A stretch of DNA of 64,000 nt from Rhodothermales bacterium (GTDB lineage: Bacteria > Bacteroidota > Rhodothermia > Rhodothermales > VXPQ01). The notes beneath the pieces were generated by a model. That model was not told where the DNA came from. It worked only from the letters and a program-made list of their open reading frames with translations, and did not search any database. Position 1 is the first letter of the stretch. Each line of letters starts with the position of its first letter. Where the stretch lies: positions 62,001 through 126,000 of the forward strand of contig JAJDWX010000015.1 of NCBI GenBank assembly GCA_022825385.1, written 5' to 3'. The position numbers and the translations under genes were made by a program. This document shows, piece after piece, positions 45,843 through 55,375 of the stretch.

Positions 45843-46187
45843 TTACACTGCCGTCGGTTGGGCTTGATTCCTGCGACGACGAGCGTGGCGCAGGCCCGTC
45901 GCGGCGGGTTTCTTGTCAATGCCTTGCTCCCGTAACACTTTCCCCACCGGATAACCTGTAGCGAGGGACGGCCACCGCATGTCGTTCAGCCGTGATCGCA
46001 GCTGCATGGCTTTCTTCGCTACGTCTGGATACTGCTCCCGATACGCCTTGGCGACATCGTCCAGTACATCCAGCAAAAAAACCAGCTCGTCTTCTGCCGC
46101 CAACTCAAGCTGCCCGACGGCAATTCGAGGGTCTTTCCGAAATTCTCTCCGAAGCCGTTCGAAGTGGTCTACGCCCATCGTGCTCAT
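45843..46187 (-). CDS. Antitoxin-like protein, copy 1
   Basis: A 114-residue protein directly after the intact toxin (5 bp gap), which is the expected toxin-antitoxin arrangement for RelE/ParE-like killer plus antidote. Sequence: STMGVDHFERLRREFRKDPR, LAAEDELVFLLDVLDDVAKAY, PDVAKKAMQLRSRLNDMRWP and a basic tail RHARRRRNQAQP. No clear helix-turn-helix is seen, unlike classical HigA antitoxins. Confidence 0.75.
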   Translation of the reverse strand: MSTMGVDHFERLRREFRKDPRIAVGQLELAAEDELVFLLDVLDDVAKAYREQYPDVAKKAMQLRSRLNDMRWPSLATGYPVGKVLREQGIDKKPAATGLRHARRRRNQAQPTAV

Positions 46188-46192
46188 GGTCC

Positions 46193-46528
46193 TTACGGTT
46201 TGGTTGTTCCGTGTCTTGATTTCCAGTCCTGGAGTCGCTGTTTCGCCTTGACGATGTCGGCGGGCTGCGTTGCCTTGCTGCCGGCGGCCAAAAGCAAAAT
46301 GGTCATCTCCCCTATGTTGGCGAAGTATATCCGGTATCCGGGGCCATAATGGATACGCAGCTCCCGTACTGCCCCGCCTACCGATTTGTAATCGCCGGGA
46401 TTATCTCTGTGCAGGCGATGAAGCCTCTGATAGATTCGCTCCCTGGCCCTCGGGTCCCGGATTTTGTCCAGCCACCGCTGCACCGGATCGCGAGCGTCTT
46501 CCGTAGTGTAATACTGGATATCGAACAT
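46193..46528 (-). CDS. RelE/ParE-superfamily toxin (addiction module killer type)
   Basis: A 111-residue toxin. Family features are RDPVQRWLDKIRDPRARERI near the N-terminus, DYKSVGGAVRELRIHYGPGYRIYF in the middle and LLLAAGSKATQPADIVKAKQ before the tail. It is the only full-length toxin in the array, at its upstream end; three later cassettes keep only its last ~20 residues. It would act as a ribosome-dependent mRNase or gyrase inhibitor, as known for the superfamily. Confidence 0.85.
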   Translation of the reverse strand: MFDIQYYTTEDARDPVQRWLDKIRDPRARERIYQRLHRLHRDNPGDYKSVGGAVRELRIHYGPGYRIYFANIGEMTILLLAAGSKATQPADIVKAKQRLQDWKSRHGTTKP

Positions 46529-46681
46529 CCGCTATCCTTTCCTGAAACACGCCCGGGCCGCTCCGGATCCGGGAAAATGCTCTGTCCGTGCATAAAAAAC
46601 TGTCCTCCTATAGACAAAGAAACCTGGCGAATATAACCCCGCGCCCCGCCGTTTTTTTTCGGAGCGCTTCCCCCGCCGCCC

Positions 46682-48154
46682 CTAAAAATACTTTTGCACC
46701 ACTTCTTCGGGCTGCCATTGGTCCGGCTTGCGGACGATCTCCGAATAATCGAACTCCATGGACACGCGGGTTTCGGAGGTCAGGGGGTGCGGGTCGCCCG
46801 CCTCCTGTTGCGCGGACCGAAGGAGCGTCATCAGGCGCTCCTGTTCCTCGGCGTACGCCGGAGCGTCCGCAAGATTCCGCAACTCCCAGGGGTCCGCCTC
46901 CAGGTCGAAAAGCTGCGTGTAGTGGATTTTGGGATACCGGATGAGTTTCCACCGATCCTCCACCACGGCCCGGTGCAGGTCTTCGTAGGCCAGAAAAAGG
47001 CGCTCCCGAAAGGCCGTGCGCTCCCCCTTCCACAGCGCGGACAAGTCCTGCGCGTCCGCGTCGGCGGGCGCCTCGATTCCGGCCAGGCCCAGCACGGTGG
47101 CGAACATATCGTGCAAATACACGAGGGCGTGGCTTTCTCCCTGCGGAATCCCCGGCCCCTGCACGACGAGCGGCGTTTTGGCGCTATGTTCGTACAGATT
47201 CTGCTTGCCGAGCAGGCCATGCCGCCCCACGGCCAGCCCGTGATCGGACGTAAAGACGACAATGGTGTTTTCGGCCAGGCCCTGCGCATTGAGTGCGTCC
47301 AGAATCCGCCCGATTTCCTCGTCCATGTGCGTAATGAGTCCGTAGTATTCGGCCAGCTGGTCGCGGATGACGTTCGCGCGGCGCGGCCAGGCGGCAAGGA
47401 TTTCGTCCCGGACCGTCATGCGCCCGTTGTCGAACGGATGCACGGGCAGATAATTGGGGGGCAGGGGCATGCCCGATCCGGCGTAGTCCGCCGCATGGCT
47501 GGCCGGAGGCGTCCGGGGGTCGTGGGGCACGGTGAAGGACACATAGGCCAGAAAAGGGGCCTCCCGATCCGATGCGCCGTAGTCCTCCAGGAAATCCACC
47601 GCCGCATCCGCGAACAGGGTCGTGGAAAAACCCTTCATGACGGGTTCCGAAAAGGTCCCGTCCGCCTGCAAATCCTGTAGCCGGATGCTGAAATGGTTGG
47701 CCATCCCCCCGATGAACACGGCGCTGCCCTCCCCGAAACTGCGCGCGAACGACGAGCGGCTCTGGTGCCATTTGCCCGTGCCGAAAGTACGGTAGTCCGC
47801 CTCCCGAAGAATTTCCGGGAACGTGCGCACGGAATCCAGATTGTCGTACACGCGGAACAGGGTGCGCCCGCTCATCATCATGGCTCGGCTGGGCGCGCAG
47901 ACGGCCCCATGGTGGGCGCCCATGTTGTAGGTTCGCCGGAAGGAGTATCCATCCTCCACGAGACGGTCCAGGTTCGGCGTGCGGATATAGCCGTTGCCGT
48001 ACGCGCCGATGGCGTCGGCTTGCAGGTCGTCGGCCAGAAGGAACAGGATATTCGGGGCGGAACCGTCCGAATTGGTGTCGGAATTCACCGAACAGGCCGC
48101 CGCGCAGGCGGCGAGGAATGCAAAAACGCCAAGGCGCAGGAAGAAACGATGCAT
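46682..48154 (-). CDS. Sulfatase, lipoprotein
   Basis: A 490-residue type I sulfatase. The formylglycine site is CAPSR (C86-R90), followed by MMMSGR. A lipobox LAAC (14-17) suggests lipid anchoring in the periplasm or outer membrane. Further metal-site motifs: ILFLLADDLQADAIG, TGKWH and FTSDHGLAVG. Such enzymes release sulfate from marine polysaccharides or arylsulfates; the substrate is unknown. It is a single gene. Confidence 0.92.
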   Translation of the reverse strand: MHRFFLRLGVFAFLAACAAACSVNSDTNSDGSAPNILFLLADDLQADAIGAYGNGYIRTPNLDRLVEDGYSFRRTYNMGAHHGAVCAPSRAMMMSGRTLFRVYDNLDSVRTFPEILREADYRTFGTGKWHQSRSSFARSFGEGSAVFIGGMANHFSIRLQDLQADGTFSEPVMKGFSTTLFADAAVDFLEDYGASDREAPFLAYVSFTVPHDPRTPPASHAADYAGSGMPLPPNYLPVHPFDNGRMTVRDEILAAWPRRANVIRDQLAEYYGLITHMDEEIGRILDALNAQGLAENTIVVFTSDHGLAVGRHGLLGKQNLYEHSAKTPLVVQGPGIPQGESHALVYLHDMFATVLGLAGIEAPADADAQDLSALWKGERTAFRERLFLAYEDLHRAVVEDRWKLIRYPKIHYTQLFDLEADPWELRNLADAPAYAEEQERLMTLLRSAQQEAGDPHPLTSETRVSMEFDYSEIVRKPDQWQPEEVVQKYF

Positions 48155-48272
48155 GTTGCGATGCGGTCAGGTCTGGAAAAGGAGGCGATGCGTGTCGGAG
48201 AGGGGGACATGTCAAAATATCATTTTCGGGAAAATTTCTGGACGAAAACCGGGTTGGCGGGCGTTTTCACGG

Positions 48273-49274
48273 TCATTTCTTCGTAATAAGACCAGCGGCG
48301 GCCCGTCCCCGCGCCGTGAGGCGGTATTTCTGATTTCTTGCCGTGGGCGCGTCGGGATGGGTCATTTCCACCAGTCCGGCGTCCAGCGCGGGCCACAGGT
48401 ACCGCTGTCGGAAGGATTTTCGGTCGCTTAAACCGAGCGCGAGCTGGATCTGCTGTCGCGACATCTCGCCTTCCATGACGGATAGCAGACGCTCTACTTG
48501 GGGGGTTTCTTGATGGCTTTCTTGGGGGGTAGCTAACACCGCCTCAAGAATGGCCTCCAGCATATAGACGATAAACGGGGTGCTTTCCCCTTTCGAAGAA
48601 CTTTCCCGAATGGCCTCATAGTACGCGCTTTGCCGCGCATAAACGAGGCTTTCCACCGGCACGTCGGCGAACAGGGATTTCCAGCGCGTCAGGATCAGCG
48701 TTTGCCACAGCCTTCCCATGCGCCCGTTGCCGTCCTCGAAAGGATGAATGAACTCGAATTCGTAGTGGAATACCGAACTGGCGATCAAGGGATGTTCGTC
48801 GGCGCTGTCCAGCCAGGCCAGGAGGTTCGACATCAGGCCTGGTACGAGGTGGGCGGGCGGCGCGATATGCTGCACTTTGCCGCCGCCGAATACGCCCACG
48901 CCGCGGCGCCGGTACTGTCCGGGGGCGTCGAGCAGCGCCGTCATGAGCATCCGGTGCGCCGTGAGCAAGTCGTTCTCGCTTGCAGGATTCCACTGCGGGA
49001 ACTGGTCGTAGACCTGGATGGCGTTGCGCGCTTCCTGGACTTCCCGCAAGGGCGCGACGACCGGCTTGCCGTCGAGAAGGGTCGAAATCTCGTCCTGGCT
49101 GAGCGTATTCCCTTCGATCGCCAGCGAGCCCTGGATGGCGCGGATGCGGTTGATCCGCCGCATCCGCAAGCTCATCGGCTGCGCGACGGCCTCCGCGCGG
49201 CCGATGGCTTCGCCGATCTGCGTGAGCAGGTCGACAATGGGCGGGGTGATGGCGTATGGCGGCGCGGTACGCAT
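48273..49274 (-). CDS. Fic-domain AMPylase-like protein
   Basis: A Fic protein, expected to transfer AMP or another phosphate group to target proteins. The catalytic motif HPFEDGNGRMGR is intact. An N-terminal inhibitory motif S-x-x-x-E-G (SLAIEGN) marks a class II self-inhibited Fic. The C-terminus has a winged-helix domain (MSRQQIQLALGLSDRKSFRQ). ATG at 49274 is my choice (333 aa); the ATG at 49319 overlaps the upstream gene by 26 bp. It is the third gene of the PHP-SMC/AlbA_2/Fic operon. Confidence 0.9.
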   Translation of the reverse strand: MRTAPPYAITPPIVDLLTQIGEAIGRAEAVAQPMSLRMRRINRIRAIQGSLAIEGNTLSQDEISTLLDGKPVVAPLREVQEARNAIQVYDQFPQWNPASENDLLTAHRMLMTALLDAPGQYRRRGVGVFGGGKVQHIAPPAHLVPGLMSNLLAWLDSADEHPLIASSVFHYEFEFIHPFEDGNGRMGRLWQTLILTRWKSLFADVPVESLVYARQSAYYEAIRESSSKGESTPFIVYMLEAILEAVLATPQESHQETPQVERLLSVMEGEMSRQQIQLALGLSDRKSFRQRYLWPALDAGLVEMTHPDAPTARNQKYRLTARGRAAAGLITKK

Positions 49275-49293
49275 GAACGTGGCAGACAGACGA

Positions 49294-50541
49294 TCAGAAG
49301 ATGTCCTCTCGCCCTTCATGCGGCGACGGCTTTGCCCAGATGGTCAGGCGCAGTTCCTCGCCGAATAGTTCGTATTCGGGTCGTCGCCCGGAATGCGTTT
49401 TGCTGGCTTCAAGTATGCCGCGTACGCCCTCGCCCCTTGATTCCAGAAATGCGCGTCCAGTATGGCGGCTCCTCATTCGGGACAGGAAATTCACCAGGAG
49501 CTGATTCCGGGTGAAAACGCGGTATGGCATTGTCTTGATAGACAGCGTATTAGGCAACGATCCTGGACTGTATATCTCCATCCTGTCCGCGAAGAGAAAC
49601 AGCCTGATCTTTCCGCCGGAAATCGAGTAATCGCGGTGAGCGACGGCATTCACAATGGCTTCGTGTACGGCGTTCGGTACGTACTGGGGATGATCCTCGC
49701 GTCCGGCGTTCTTGCGTGCAGGCTTCAGCATGAATCGATCAACAAACTCGGCAGCGTCATCAATCTGTTCATTTGCCGGCCCCCTGATCGACTCGGCGTG
49801 CACCAGGTCGTCGGACGTAAGGCGTGTTCCGCGGTATACTGCCGCCTCCACGAACGCCGAGGGCAAGTGCTTGTGCGGCGTTGCGCCGAATGCCAATAGC
49901 CCGGCAACAGTAGGTTGTTCGACATTGTTATCGCTCGTTTCTACGACGCGCGTATTTCGCAGGAGATCAAGCCACGGTATCAGGGTGGGACCGTTCGCGA
50001 AAAACTCCTTCAGGCGGCGGTCGTCAAGATCGTCAACCGTTGCCGTGGGAACGCGTTTCTCATCGAAAACGAATGTTCGTCCGCGCTCTTGAAAGAGGCG
50101 AGCCAGAGCGGCGCCTTTAAGCAATTGTTTCGTCGCGCCAACCCGGATGTAGTGACGTCCGCTACTTGTGCCATGAACGTACAGTCCGCGCTTTACTTCC
50201 ACAAGGATTACGAGGCGTTCCGAATTGCCTGGGTCGGCCAGTCGCTCCTTGCGGAGAATCGGGTGAATCGAAGGATCGCAATTGTTGTTGGCGATGTTGA
50301 TGGCCCAAGACTCCACCACGTTCGCACGGTCCGGCGGAATGCCGCGCACAACGCCGTCATCGTCCACGCCCAAAAAAATCACTCCTCCCTCGGCGTTGGC
50401 GAACGCGACCATTTCACTCGCCATTTCCTCGGTGTTTGGCGAACGAACGCCGTGAGCGCGCAAATCGACCTGCTTAAACTCAGCCCTTGCGTCCTCCAGG
50501 GCCTCTAACTGTCGTCTAATTTCGTCTAAAGTGTCGAACAT
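49294..50541 (-). CDS. AlbA_2/Schlafen-like ATP-binding protein
   Basis: A 415-residue protein. The N-terminal AlbA_2 (Schlafen-like) domain shows DARAEFKQVD, then ASEMVAFANAEGGVIFLGVD. The C-terminal part has a HATPase_c_4-like segment (HEAIVNAVAHRDYSISGGKI). These proteins are annotated as transcriptional regulators or ATP-dependent helicases, but biochemical proof is scarce; related genes often occur in defence islands. It follows the PHP-SMC gene by 16 bp and overlaps or abuts fic. Confidence 0.85.
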   Translation of the reverse strand: MFDTLDEIRRQLEALEDARAEFKQVDLRAHGVRSPNTEEMASEMVAFANAEGGVIFLGVDDDGVVRGIPPDRANVVESWAINIANNNCDPSIHPILRKERLADPGNSERLVILVEVKRGLYVHGTSSGRHYIRVGATKQLLKGAALARLFQERGRTFVFDEKRVPTATVDDLDDRRLKEFFANGPTLIPWLDLLRNTRVVETSDNNVEQPTVAGLLAFGATPHKHLPSAFVEAAVYRGTRLTSDDLVHAESIRGPANEQIDDAAEFVDRFMLKPARKNAGREDHPQYVPNAVHEAIVNAVAHRDYSISGGKIRLFLFADRMEIYSPGSLPNTLSIKTMPYRVFTRNQLLVNFLSRMRSRHTGRAFLESRGEGVRGILEASKTHSGRRPEYELFGEELRLTIWAKPSPHEGREDIF

Positions 50542-50557
50542 GTGCGCAGGACTTGTA

Positions 50558-53536
50558 TCAGTAACCGTAGCGTTCCCGTCTAAGCCGAAATGCCTCGGCG
50601 CTTCCTTCCATGATCCTGCTGACGTGGTTCTTCACGTCCGGGCGGTCGATGCTACCGGCGCTAATGACCTTGCCTAACCGATTTTCCGCTCCGAGCGCCA
50701 CAATCAGCTCGGCATCCCCGTTCACGGGAATATTGGCGTTGTGGGTGGCGATAATGACCTGCCGGGAAAACTTGCGTCTTCGCAGCAAGTCTACAACCAC
50801 ATTGTAGACGTACTGGTTGTCCAGGTCGTCTTCCGGTTGATCAATGATGATCGGTTGATCGCCGGCGGATAGAAGCAGGCTCAGGATTGCAGTGCTCTTC
50901 TGACCAACGGATCCGGTCTCGATTGTCTTGAAAGCGCCATCGTCCGTCCTGACCTGCGCTTCAATGCGATCCTCTGGAAGAAAACGTTCTATTTCGTCGA
51001 TCCTGATGCGTTCCCGCCGTTCAAGGGCATTGAGAAAGTTTTTGGTCAACTGTGCATTCGGACCAACAAGGGCGACAACCTTTGATGCGGATGCTTCAAT
51101 AGCGGCGCCCTTGTCGGTTGTAGCCCCAAAATCTTCGCGGATCGCCTTTGCAAGGGCTGAAATACGGTCAGGTACGACGCCATTCGGTGCGAAGACGTGC
51201 TCGCAAAGCACCGTCCAGTCGCGTTCTTGTACTCCCGCGCCGCTGAACCACTGCTCGCGACGCGATTCGAAGTCCTCACGATCCCCAAAGGCATGGACCT
51301 CCAGGCGGACATCGGCATCCATATCTTCGAGCGCCTTAGCCTGCTCCAAGCGTGCCGCCAAACGCGCTTTATGCGTTTCGACAAGTCGTAAACGCGTCTC
51401 GCCAAGATTACGTTCAATGTCGCTGAGTTCTTGATCAGTTTTCTGGAGCGTTTCCAATTCGCGCTCCAGTTGCGCCCTGCGCTGAAGCAGCTTCTCGTGC
51501 TGGGCGAAGTCTACGCCTCGTTCAACCATCTCTTGTCGTAGCGCATCGTATTCAGCGTGCGCTTTGTCGTAATCTGCCTGCCATTTTTCGGCTGTTTCCT
51601 GTTTGATTATGGCGGCCAGGGCTCGCAAGGAATCCGCTTGTTCTCGCAATGCTGCGACAGCGCCGCTGCATGCGGTTGCCACGCGGCCGGCTACCGAATC
51701 GAGCCAGGTTGTCGTCGGCGTCGACTCTGGAGCCCGACGAGCGCCCGAGTCGTCCTGTTCGACCACACTGGCCTCCTCATCAAGTCGGGCGGCGATTTCG
51801 TTCAAGTCTTTCTGGATACTTTCCAACCAGCGGTGCTCTCGCTCGAAGGCGTCGAATCGTTGCAATACTTCCTTGCGCCCTTCGCTTTCAAGAAAGTTAA
51901 TCTGGTCGCATACCTTTTGTAGTTCGGTCTTGATGGATGGGTATTTCCGGCGTTGCTCCTCAAGCCGTGAACGTGTTGTCTGAAACTGTGCGAGCGCCTC
52001 TCCGAGCGACCGGCGCAGGTTTTCGATCTTGCGCAGACGGTCGGGGTCGATCAGAGCATCGAGTTCGGTACGCTGCGAAGCAGGGTTGCGAGCGATACGC
52101 GCTATCTGGCGCTGCGAAAGAATGCGCGGCACGATAAGACTTCGCACGTCCAATGGCGCCGCCGCGGCGTTGGGTTGGTTTGCATCTGGAATGACCTCAA
52201 GACCGTTCGCTGATCGGCGAATACGGTAAGGGCGCTCGGCCACCACCAGGTCGATATCCATTTTGTAATCGGGGAGCAGCGTACCCCTGGAGTCTCCGAA
52301 GTCGCGTTCTTTCTTCGACAAGAGCATGGGGTGCACCTGATCGCGGATATCACTGGCCCCGAGGTTGCGCAGGTCTTCGCTGCGAGCGCGGTCCAGTGTG
52401 TGGCGCAGGTATTCGACGACAGTAGACTTTCCCGAACCGCGACCGCCGATAAGCGTCGTAAGACACGCGTTGAAAGGCACGTCGATATCCTCAAAGAAGT
52501 CCGTGCCCCGGACACGTAATCGCTTGATTCTGGTATAATGTTGTCCCGGGGGGCCTTCCGTCATGCGGCGCAGCCGGGATTGCGGATCAAGCAGGGCAAG
52601 CCGGATCCCCTCTACGTCGGGGACGTCCATCTTGAGCCAACTGTAGCGACTGCCGATGGCCTCATAATTGTGCGGGTCTGAGCCCTCAACGAGTGGCCAA
52701 TGGCTCTGATTTCGTACCCGTTGCTGATGAGACTTTGGCAACTTGTCCCAATCCTCGCCTTGTTTCGCAACCGTCCATTGGCACAGGAGGTCCTGAAAAG
52801 CCCGGGGCAATTTTTCGAAAGGCCGGGTCGTTTCAAAACCGTTCCATTCCGTGCGTACAATCGCCCACTGCCGGAGTTGTCCTCTCATCTCTTCCCAAAG
52901 GTTGGCGGCAACGCCGGATGTGTAAATTCCGGTCTCTTTGGCAACCCCGCGATCACCGTGAGCATGGGCAGGCAGCAGCACGAAACTCAGGTTCCGCTCG
53001 CCCGTCGCGGGTTTTGCGTACTCGTAGAGCTTTTTAAGAAAATCATTGAGCGATTCGCCGGACGCACGGGGCGTTCCGGTTGTCGAATCGAAGCATTCCC
53101 GCGCTTGAAAAACATGGCGGATAACCCCTTCTATATCGGCGGGCTCGGTATCGGATGCAAAGATGACAAGGAAGTGGATGAGGCGCTCGCCCCCAACGCT
53201 AAACTCTACCCCGGGCAAGATCGCAGGCATAGCCTTGCCTTCGCTGCTTGCCCGCGTCCCGATTTTCTGAAACAGCGGTTTGAGCTGCTTGAAGCCTTCA
53301 ACGCTGTTATGGTCCACGAGCGCAACGAGGTCCATTCCATTCCCGTCATCGGCCGATTGGCAGGCCTCGACGAAACGTTCGGCAATCTCTTCAAGTCTCG
53401 TGGAGTCGGCCTTCTTCAGGGCAGCAATAGCTCCGCGTATATCCTCTCCGAAAATTTTTTCGTTATCGAAAGGAGTATGTACGTGCAAATCGCAACGCAA
53501 CCAACGGGCGCCGGGTTCGACAGGCATTGTAGTCAA
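50558..53536 (-). CDS. PHP-domain SMC-like ATPase (TrlF-type)
   Basis: A 992-residue fusion. The N-terminal PHP phosphoesterase has DLHVHTPF (16-23), LVDHNS (73-78) and EGSDPHN (284-290). The ATPase has Walker A GGRGSGKST (364-372), a long coiled coil (about 480-720), an ABC signature TGSVGQKSTA, Walker B IIIDQPEDDLDN and H-loop ATHNANIP. It resembles the Rad50/SMC type and TrlF-family ATPases. A nuclease or phosphoesterase controlled by the ATPase is likely. It is the first gene of a three-gene operon with AlbA_2 and Fic genes. Confidence 0.9.
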   Translation of the reverse strand: MTTMPVEPGARWLRCDLHVHTPFDNEKIFGEDIRGAIAALKKADSTRLEEIAERFVEACQSADDGNGMDLVALVDHNSVEGFKQLKPLFQKIGTRASSEGKAMPAILPGVEFSVGGERLIHFLVIFASDTEPADIEGVIRHVFQARECFDSTTGTPRASGESLNDFLKKLYEYAKPATGERNLSFVLLPAHAHGDRGVAKETGIYTSGVAANLWEEMRGQLRQWAIVRTEWNGFETTRPFEKLPRAFQDLLCQWTVAKQGEDWDKLPKSHQQRVRNQSHWPLVEGSDPHNYEAIGSRYSWLKMDVPDVEGIRLALLDPQSRLRRMTEGPPGQHYTRIKRLRVRGTDFFEDIDVPFNACLTTLIGGRGSGKSTVVEYLRHTLDRARSEDLRNLGASDIRDQVHPMLLSKKERDFGDSRGTLLPDYKMDIDLVVAERPYRIRRSANGLEVIPDANQPNAAAAPLDVRSLIVPRILSQRQIARIARNPASQRTELDALIDPDRLRKIENLRRSLGEALAQFQTTRSRLEEQRRKYPSIKTELQKVCDQINFLESEGRKEVLQRFDAFEREHRWLESIQKDLNEIAARLDEEASVVEQDDSGARRAPESTPTTTWLDSVAGRVATACSGAVAALREQADSLRALAAIIKQETAEKWQADYDKAHAEYDALRQEMVERGVDFAQHEKLLQRRAQLERELETLQKTDQELSDIERNLGETRLRLVETHKARLAARLEQAKALEDMDADVRLEVHAFGDREDFESRREQWFSGAGVQERDWTVLCEHVFAPNGVVPDRISALAKAIREDFGATTDKGAAIEASASKVVALVGPNAQLTKNFLNALERRERIRIDEIERFLPEDRIEAQVRTDDGAFKTIETGSVGQKSTAILSLLLSAGDQPIIIDQPEDDLDNQYVYNVVVDLLRRRKFSRQVIIATHNANIPVNGDAELIVALGAENRLGKVISAGSIDRPDVKNHVSRIMEGSAEAFRLRRERYGY

Positions 53537-53767
53537 TTCAGTTGTCTCGCTGTAAGTTTCAAAATAGTGGCGTACAAGGCGCTAACCGGGTTGCAGGGCG
53601 CTCTGCGCCTGGAATCCATGCCATAGAGCATAATTTTGCCCCAGCGCCACGGCATGCCTTGCGTCGAATTGCAACACTGCCCTTATCGTCATCACGCCAT
53701 CAACTCTTCAAAGTTCCTGCAATTTTGGGTAGCCAGACACGCTGTATCAAGCATGCTGTCCGCAATC

Positions 53768-55375
53768 CTACCGCGCCTCGATATGCCCGGTGATTCGGCC
53801 CAGCAGTTTGGCGGCGTACCAGCCGGTTCGTTGCTGGAGCGTGGCCATGTCGTCGGGACCGGCGAGCCGCAGGCATGTCTCCCCAAGCCGGTCGGCGGCG
53901 AAAACGTCCCCTTCGTAGGGATTGAACGCAATCCAGTAGAGCACCTGGATCAATTCGTCCTCGGGATAGACATTCGCCAGGTGCTCGAACACGGCGTGCG
54001 GCGCCCACCGCTCGATCCCGCTCATCTGGTACATATCCGGCACCGCCGCCAGGAACAACACGTTGCGCGCCCGCTGCACCGGATCCGCCGTCCAGGCGGG
54101 CGGCCATACTTCAAGGTCGTCCAGAATGCACTGGATGGTCGCCTCGATATCGGGATACACCGGTTCGTCCAGCGCGGCCACCGGCGCCTCCAGCCCCTCG
54201 TCGTAGGGAAGCGCGTCGAACCGGATGTCGCGGTCGATATCCTCCATGGTTACTTCTTCCCAGGAATCCGGGTAGTCGATAATGGGAAACAGCGGGGGCG
54301 GCGCGGGGGCTTGCTCCCCGGAGGCCGCGTCCGCAAGTTCCTCGGACGGCGCGTCGGCGGCGGGCGCATCCGGCGCATCGAGCGGTTCCGGCGACGCCTC
54401 TGCGGAATCCGCCTCGCTTCCGGCGACCGCAACCGAATCCGCCGCGGTTCCGTATGCGTCTATGCGTTTTTCCGTTTTTGCGAAATCCGCGCTGTCTGCG
54501 GCGGCAGAGCGCAGCGTTTCGGTCAGCGACGTCGCGCTGTTCGCAGGCAACCGTCCGCCGGGCAGCGCGCGTCCCGTCGTTTCTGCCAGCGCGCCCGCCA
54601 GCATCCAGCCCGCCAGCGCGGCGATCGCCCATGCCTTGCCGCGCGGGGCGCCCGTGCGCTCCCGCGTATCCCATCGAAACATTTTGGCCGCCGCCAGGCA
54701 CCCCGCCGCCCCGATCAGCGACAGGGCCAGCAGCGGGAAGCCCGCCTCGCCCAGCCCGCCCCCGTTCACCGTAACCTGCATCGCCTCCACCGCATAGCGT
54801 CCGGGAAAAAAGGCGGACAGATGCTGCGCCCAGACAGGCAGGCTTTGGATGCGGACCGCCACGCCCCCAATGATCAGCATGGGCAGGAAAATAGACTGCC
54901 CGAGGGCCTGCACGGCGGGCACCGTGTCCGCAAGCATGGCGATGACCAGGCCCAGCCCCACAAAGGCGAAGGCTACGAACGTGAAACTGGCCCACAGCCC
55001 GGCGATATGGTCGGGAAACGGCATACCGACCAGCATGGCCAGCCCAACCTGAAGCGCTGCGGCGGTAAGCAGCGCCAGATACCGCGCCGTCGCCGTCGTT
55101 AGCACGAGGCGCAAGGTGGAGACGGGCGTCGCCCGGTACCGTCGCCAGACGCCCCGCTCCCGTTCGCCAACCATGGACGTCGGCAGGCCGAAACAGGCGC
55201 CGCCGAGGGCGGTCACGGTAAGCAATTCCCCCATGTGATCGACCAGCGGCACGGGTTCGTGCCGGTAGAGCACAAGGAAGGCGACGAGAAAAACAAGCGG
55301 GAAAAGATAGCCGTAGACGAGGGCCATCCTGTTCCGGTAATAGAGCCGCAGTTCGATGAGCAAGGCGTACGTCAT
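53768..55375 (-). CDS. ABC-2 type permease with long C-terminal extension
   Basis: A 535-residue protein. Residues about 1-235 form an ABC-2 permease (six predicted membrane helices; GERERGVWRRYRATPVS coupling region). Beyond one more hydrophobic segment (AWAIAALAGWMLAGALA, about 250-268), the chain has an A/P/D/E-rich linker (about 300-360) and a soluble C-terminal domain (about 360-535, EEVTMEDIDRDIRFDALPYDEG... GRITGHIEAR). The extension is not part of normal ABC-2 permeases. The start overlaps the ATPase stop by 4 bp (ATGA). Confidence 0.85.
   Translation of the reverse strand: MTYALLIELRLYYRNRMALVYGYLFPLVFLVAFLVLYRHEPVPLVDHMGELLTVTALGGACFGLPTSMVGERERGVWRRYRATPVSTLRLVLTTATARYLALLTAAALQVGLAMLVGMPFPDHIAGLWASFTFVAFAFVGLGLVIAMLADTVPAVQALGQSIFLPMLIIGGVAVRIQSLPVWAQHLSAFFPGRYAVEAMQVTVNGGGLGEAGFPLLALSLIGAAGCLAAAKMFRWDTRERTGAPRGKAWAIAALAGWMLAGALAETTGRALPGGRLPANSATSLTETLRSAAADSADFAKTEKRIDAYGTAADSVAVAGSEADSAEASPEPLDAPDAPAADAPSEELADAASGEQAPAPPPLFPIIDYPDSWEEVTMEDIDRDIRFDALPYDEGLEAPVAALDEPVYPDIEATIQCILDDLEVWPPAWTADPVQRARNVLFLAAVPDMYQMSGIERWAPHAVFEHLANVYPEDELIQVLYWIAFNPYEGDVFAADRLGETCLRLAGPDDMATLQQRTGWYAAKLLGRITGHIEAR

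Larger units (their letters stand above)
42014..46528 (-). repeat. Tandem array of toxin-antitoxin-linked cassettes
   Basis: Reading along the minus strand the order is: toxin, antitoxin 1, large protein A, toxin tail, antitoxin 2, stub of the large protein with toxin tail, antitoxin 3, large protein B, toxin tail, antitoxin 4. Long stretches are nearly identical at DNA level, for example the block around CGAGGGACGGCCACCGCATG in all four antitoxins. The repeat unit is about 1.8 kb with one internal deletion. Confidence 0.88.

Noticed and set aside
42014..46528. Array considered as an integron cassette array
   Set aside because: Units are long and nearly identical, share one strand and have no attC-like imperfect palindromes; the recombinase at 33439 lacks integron-specific features that I can see.
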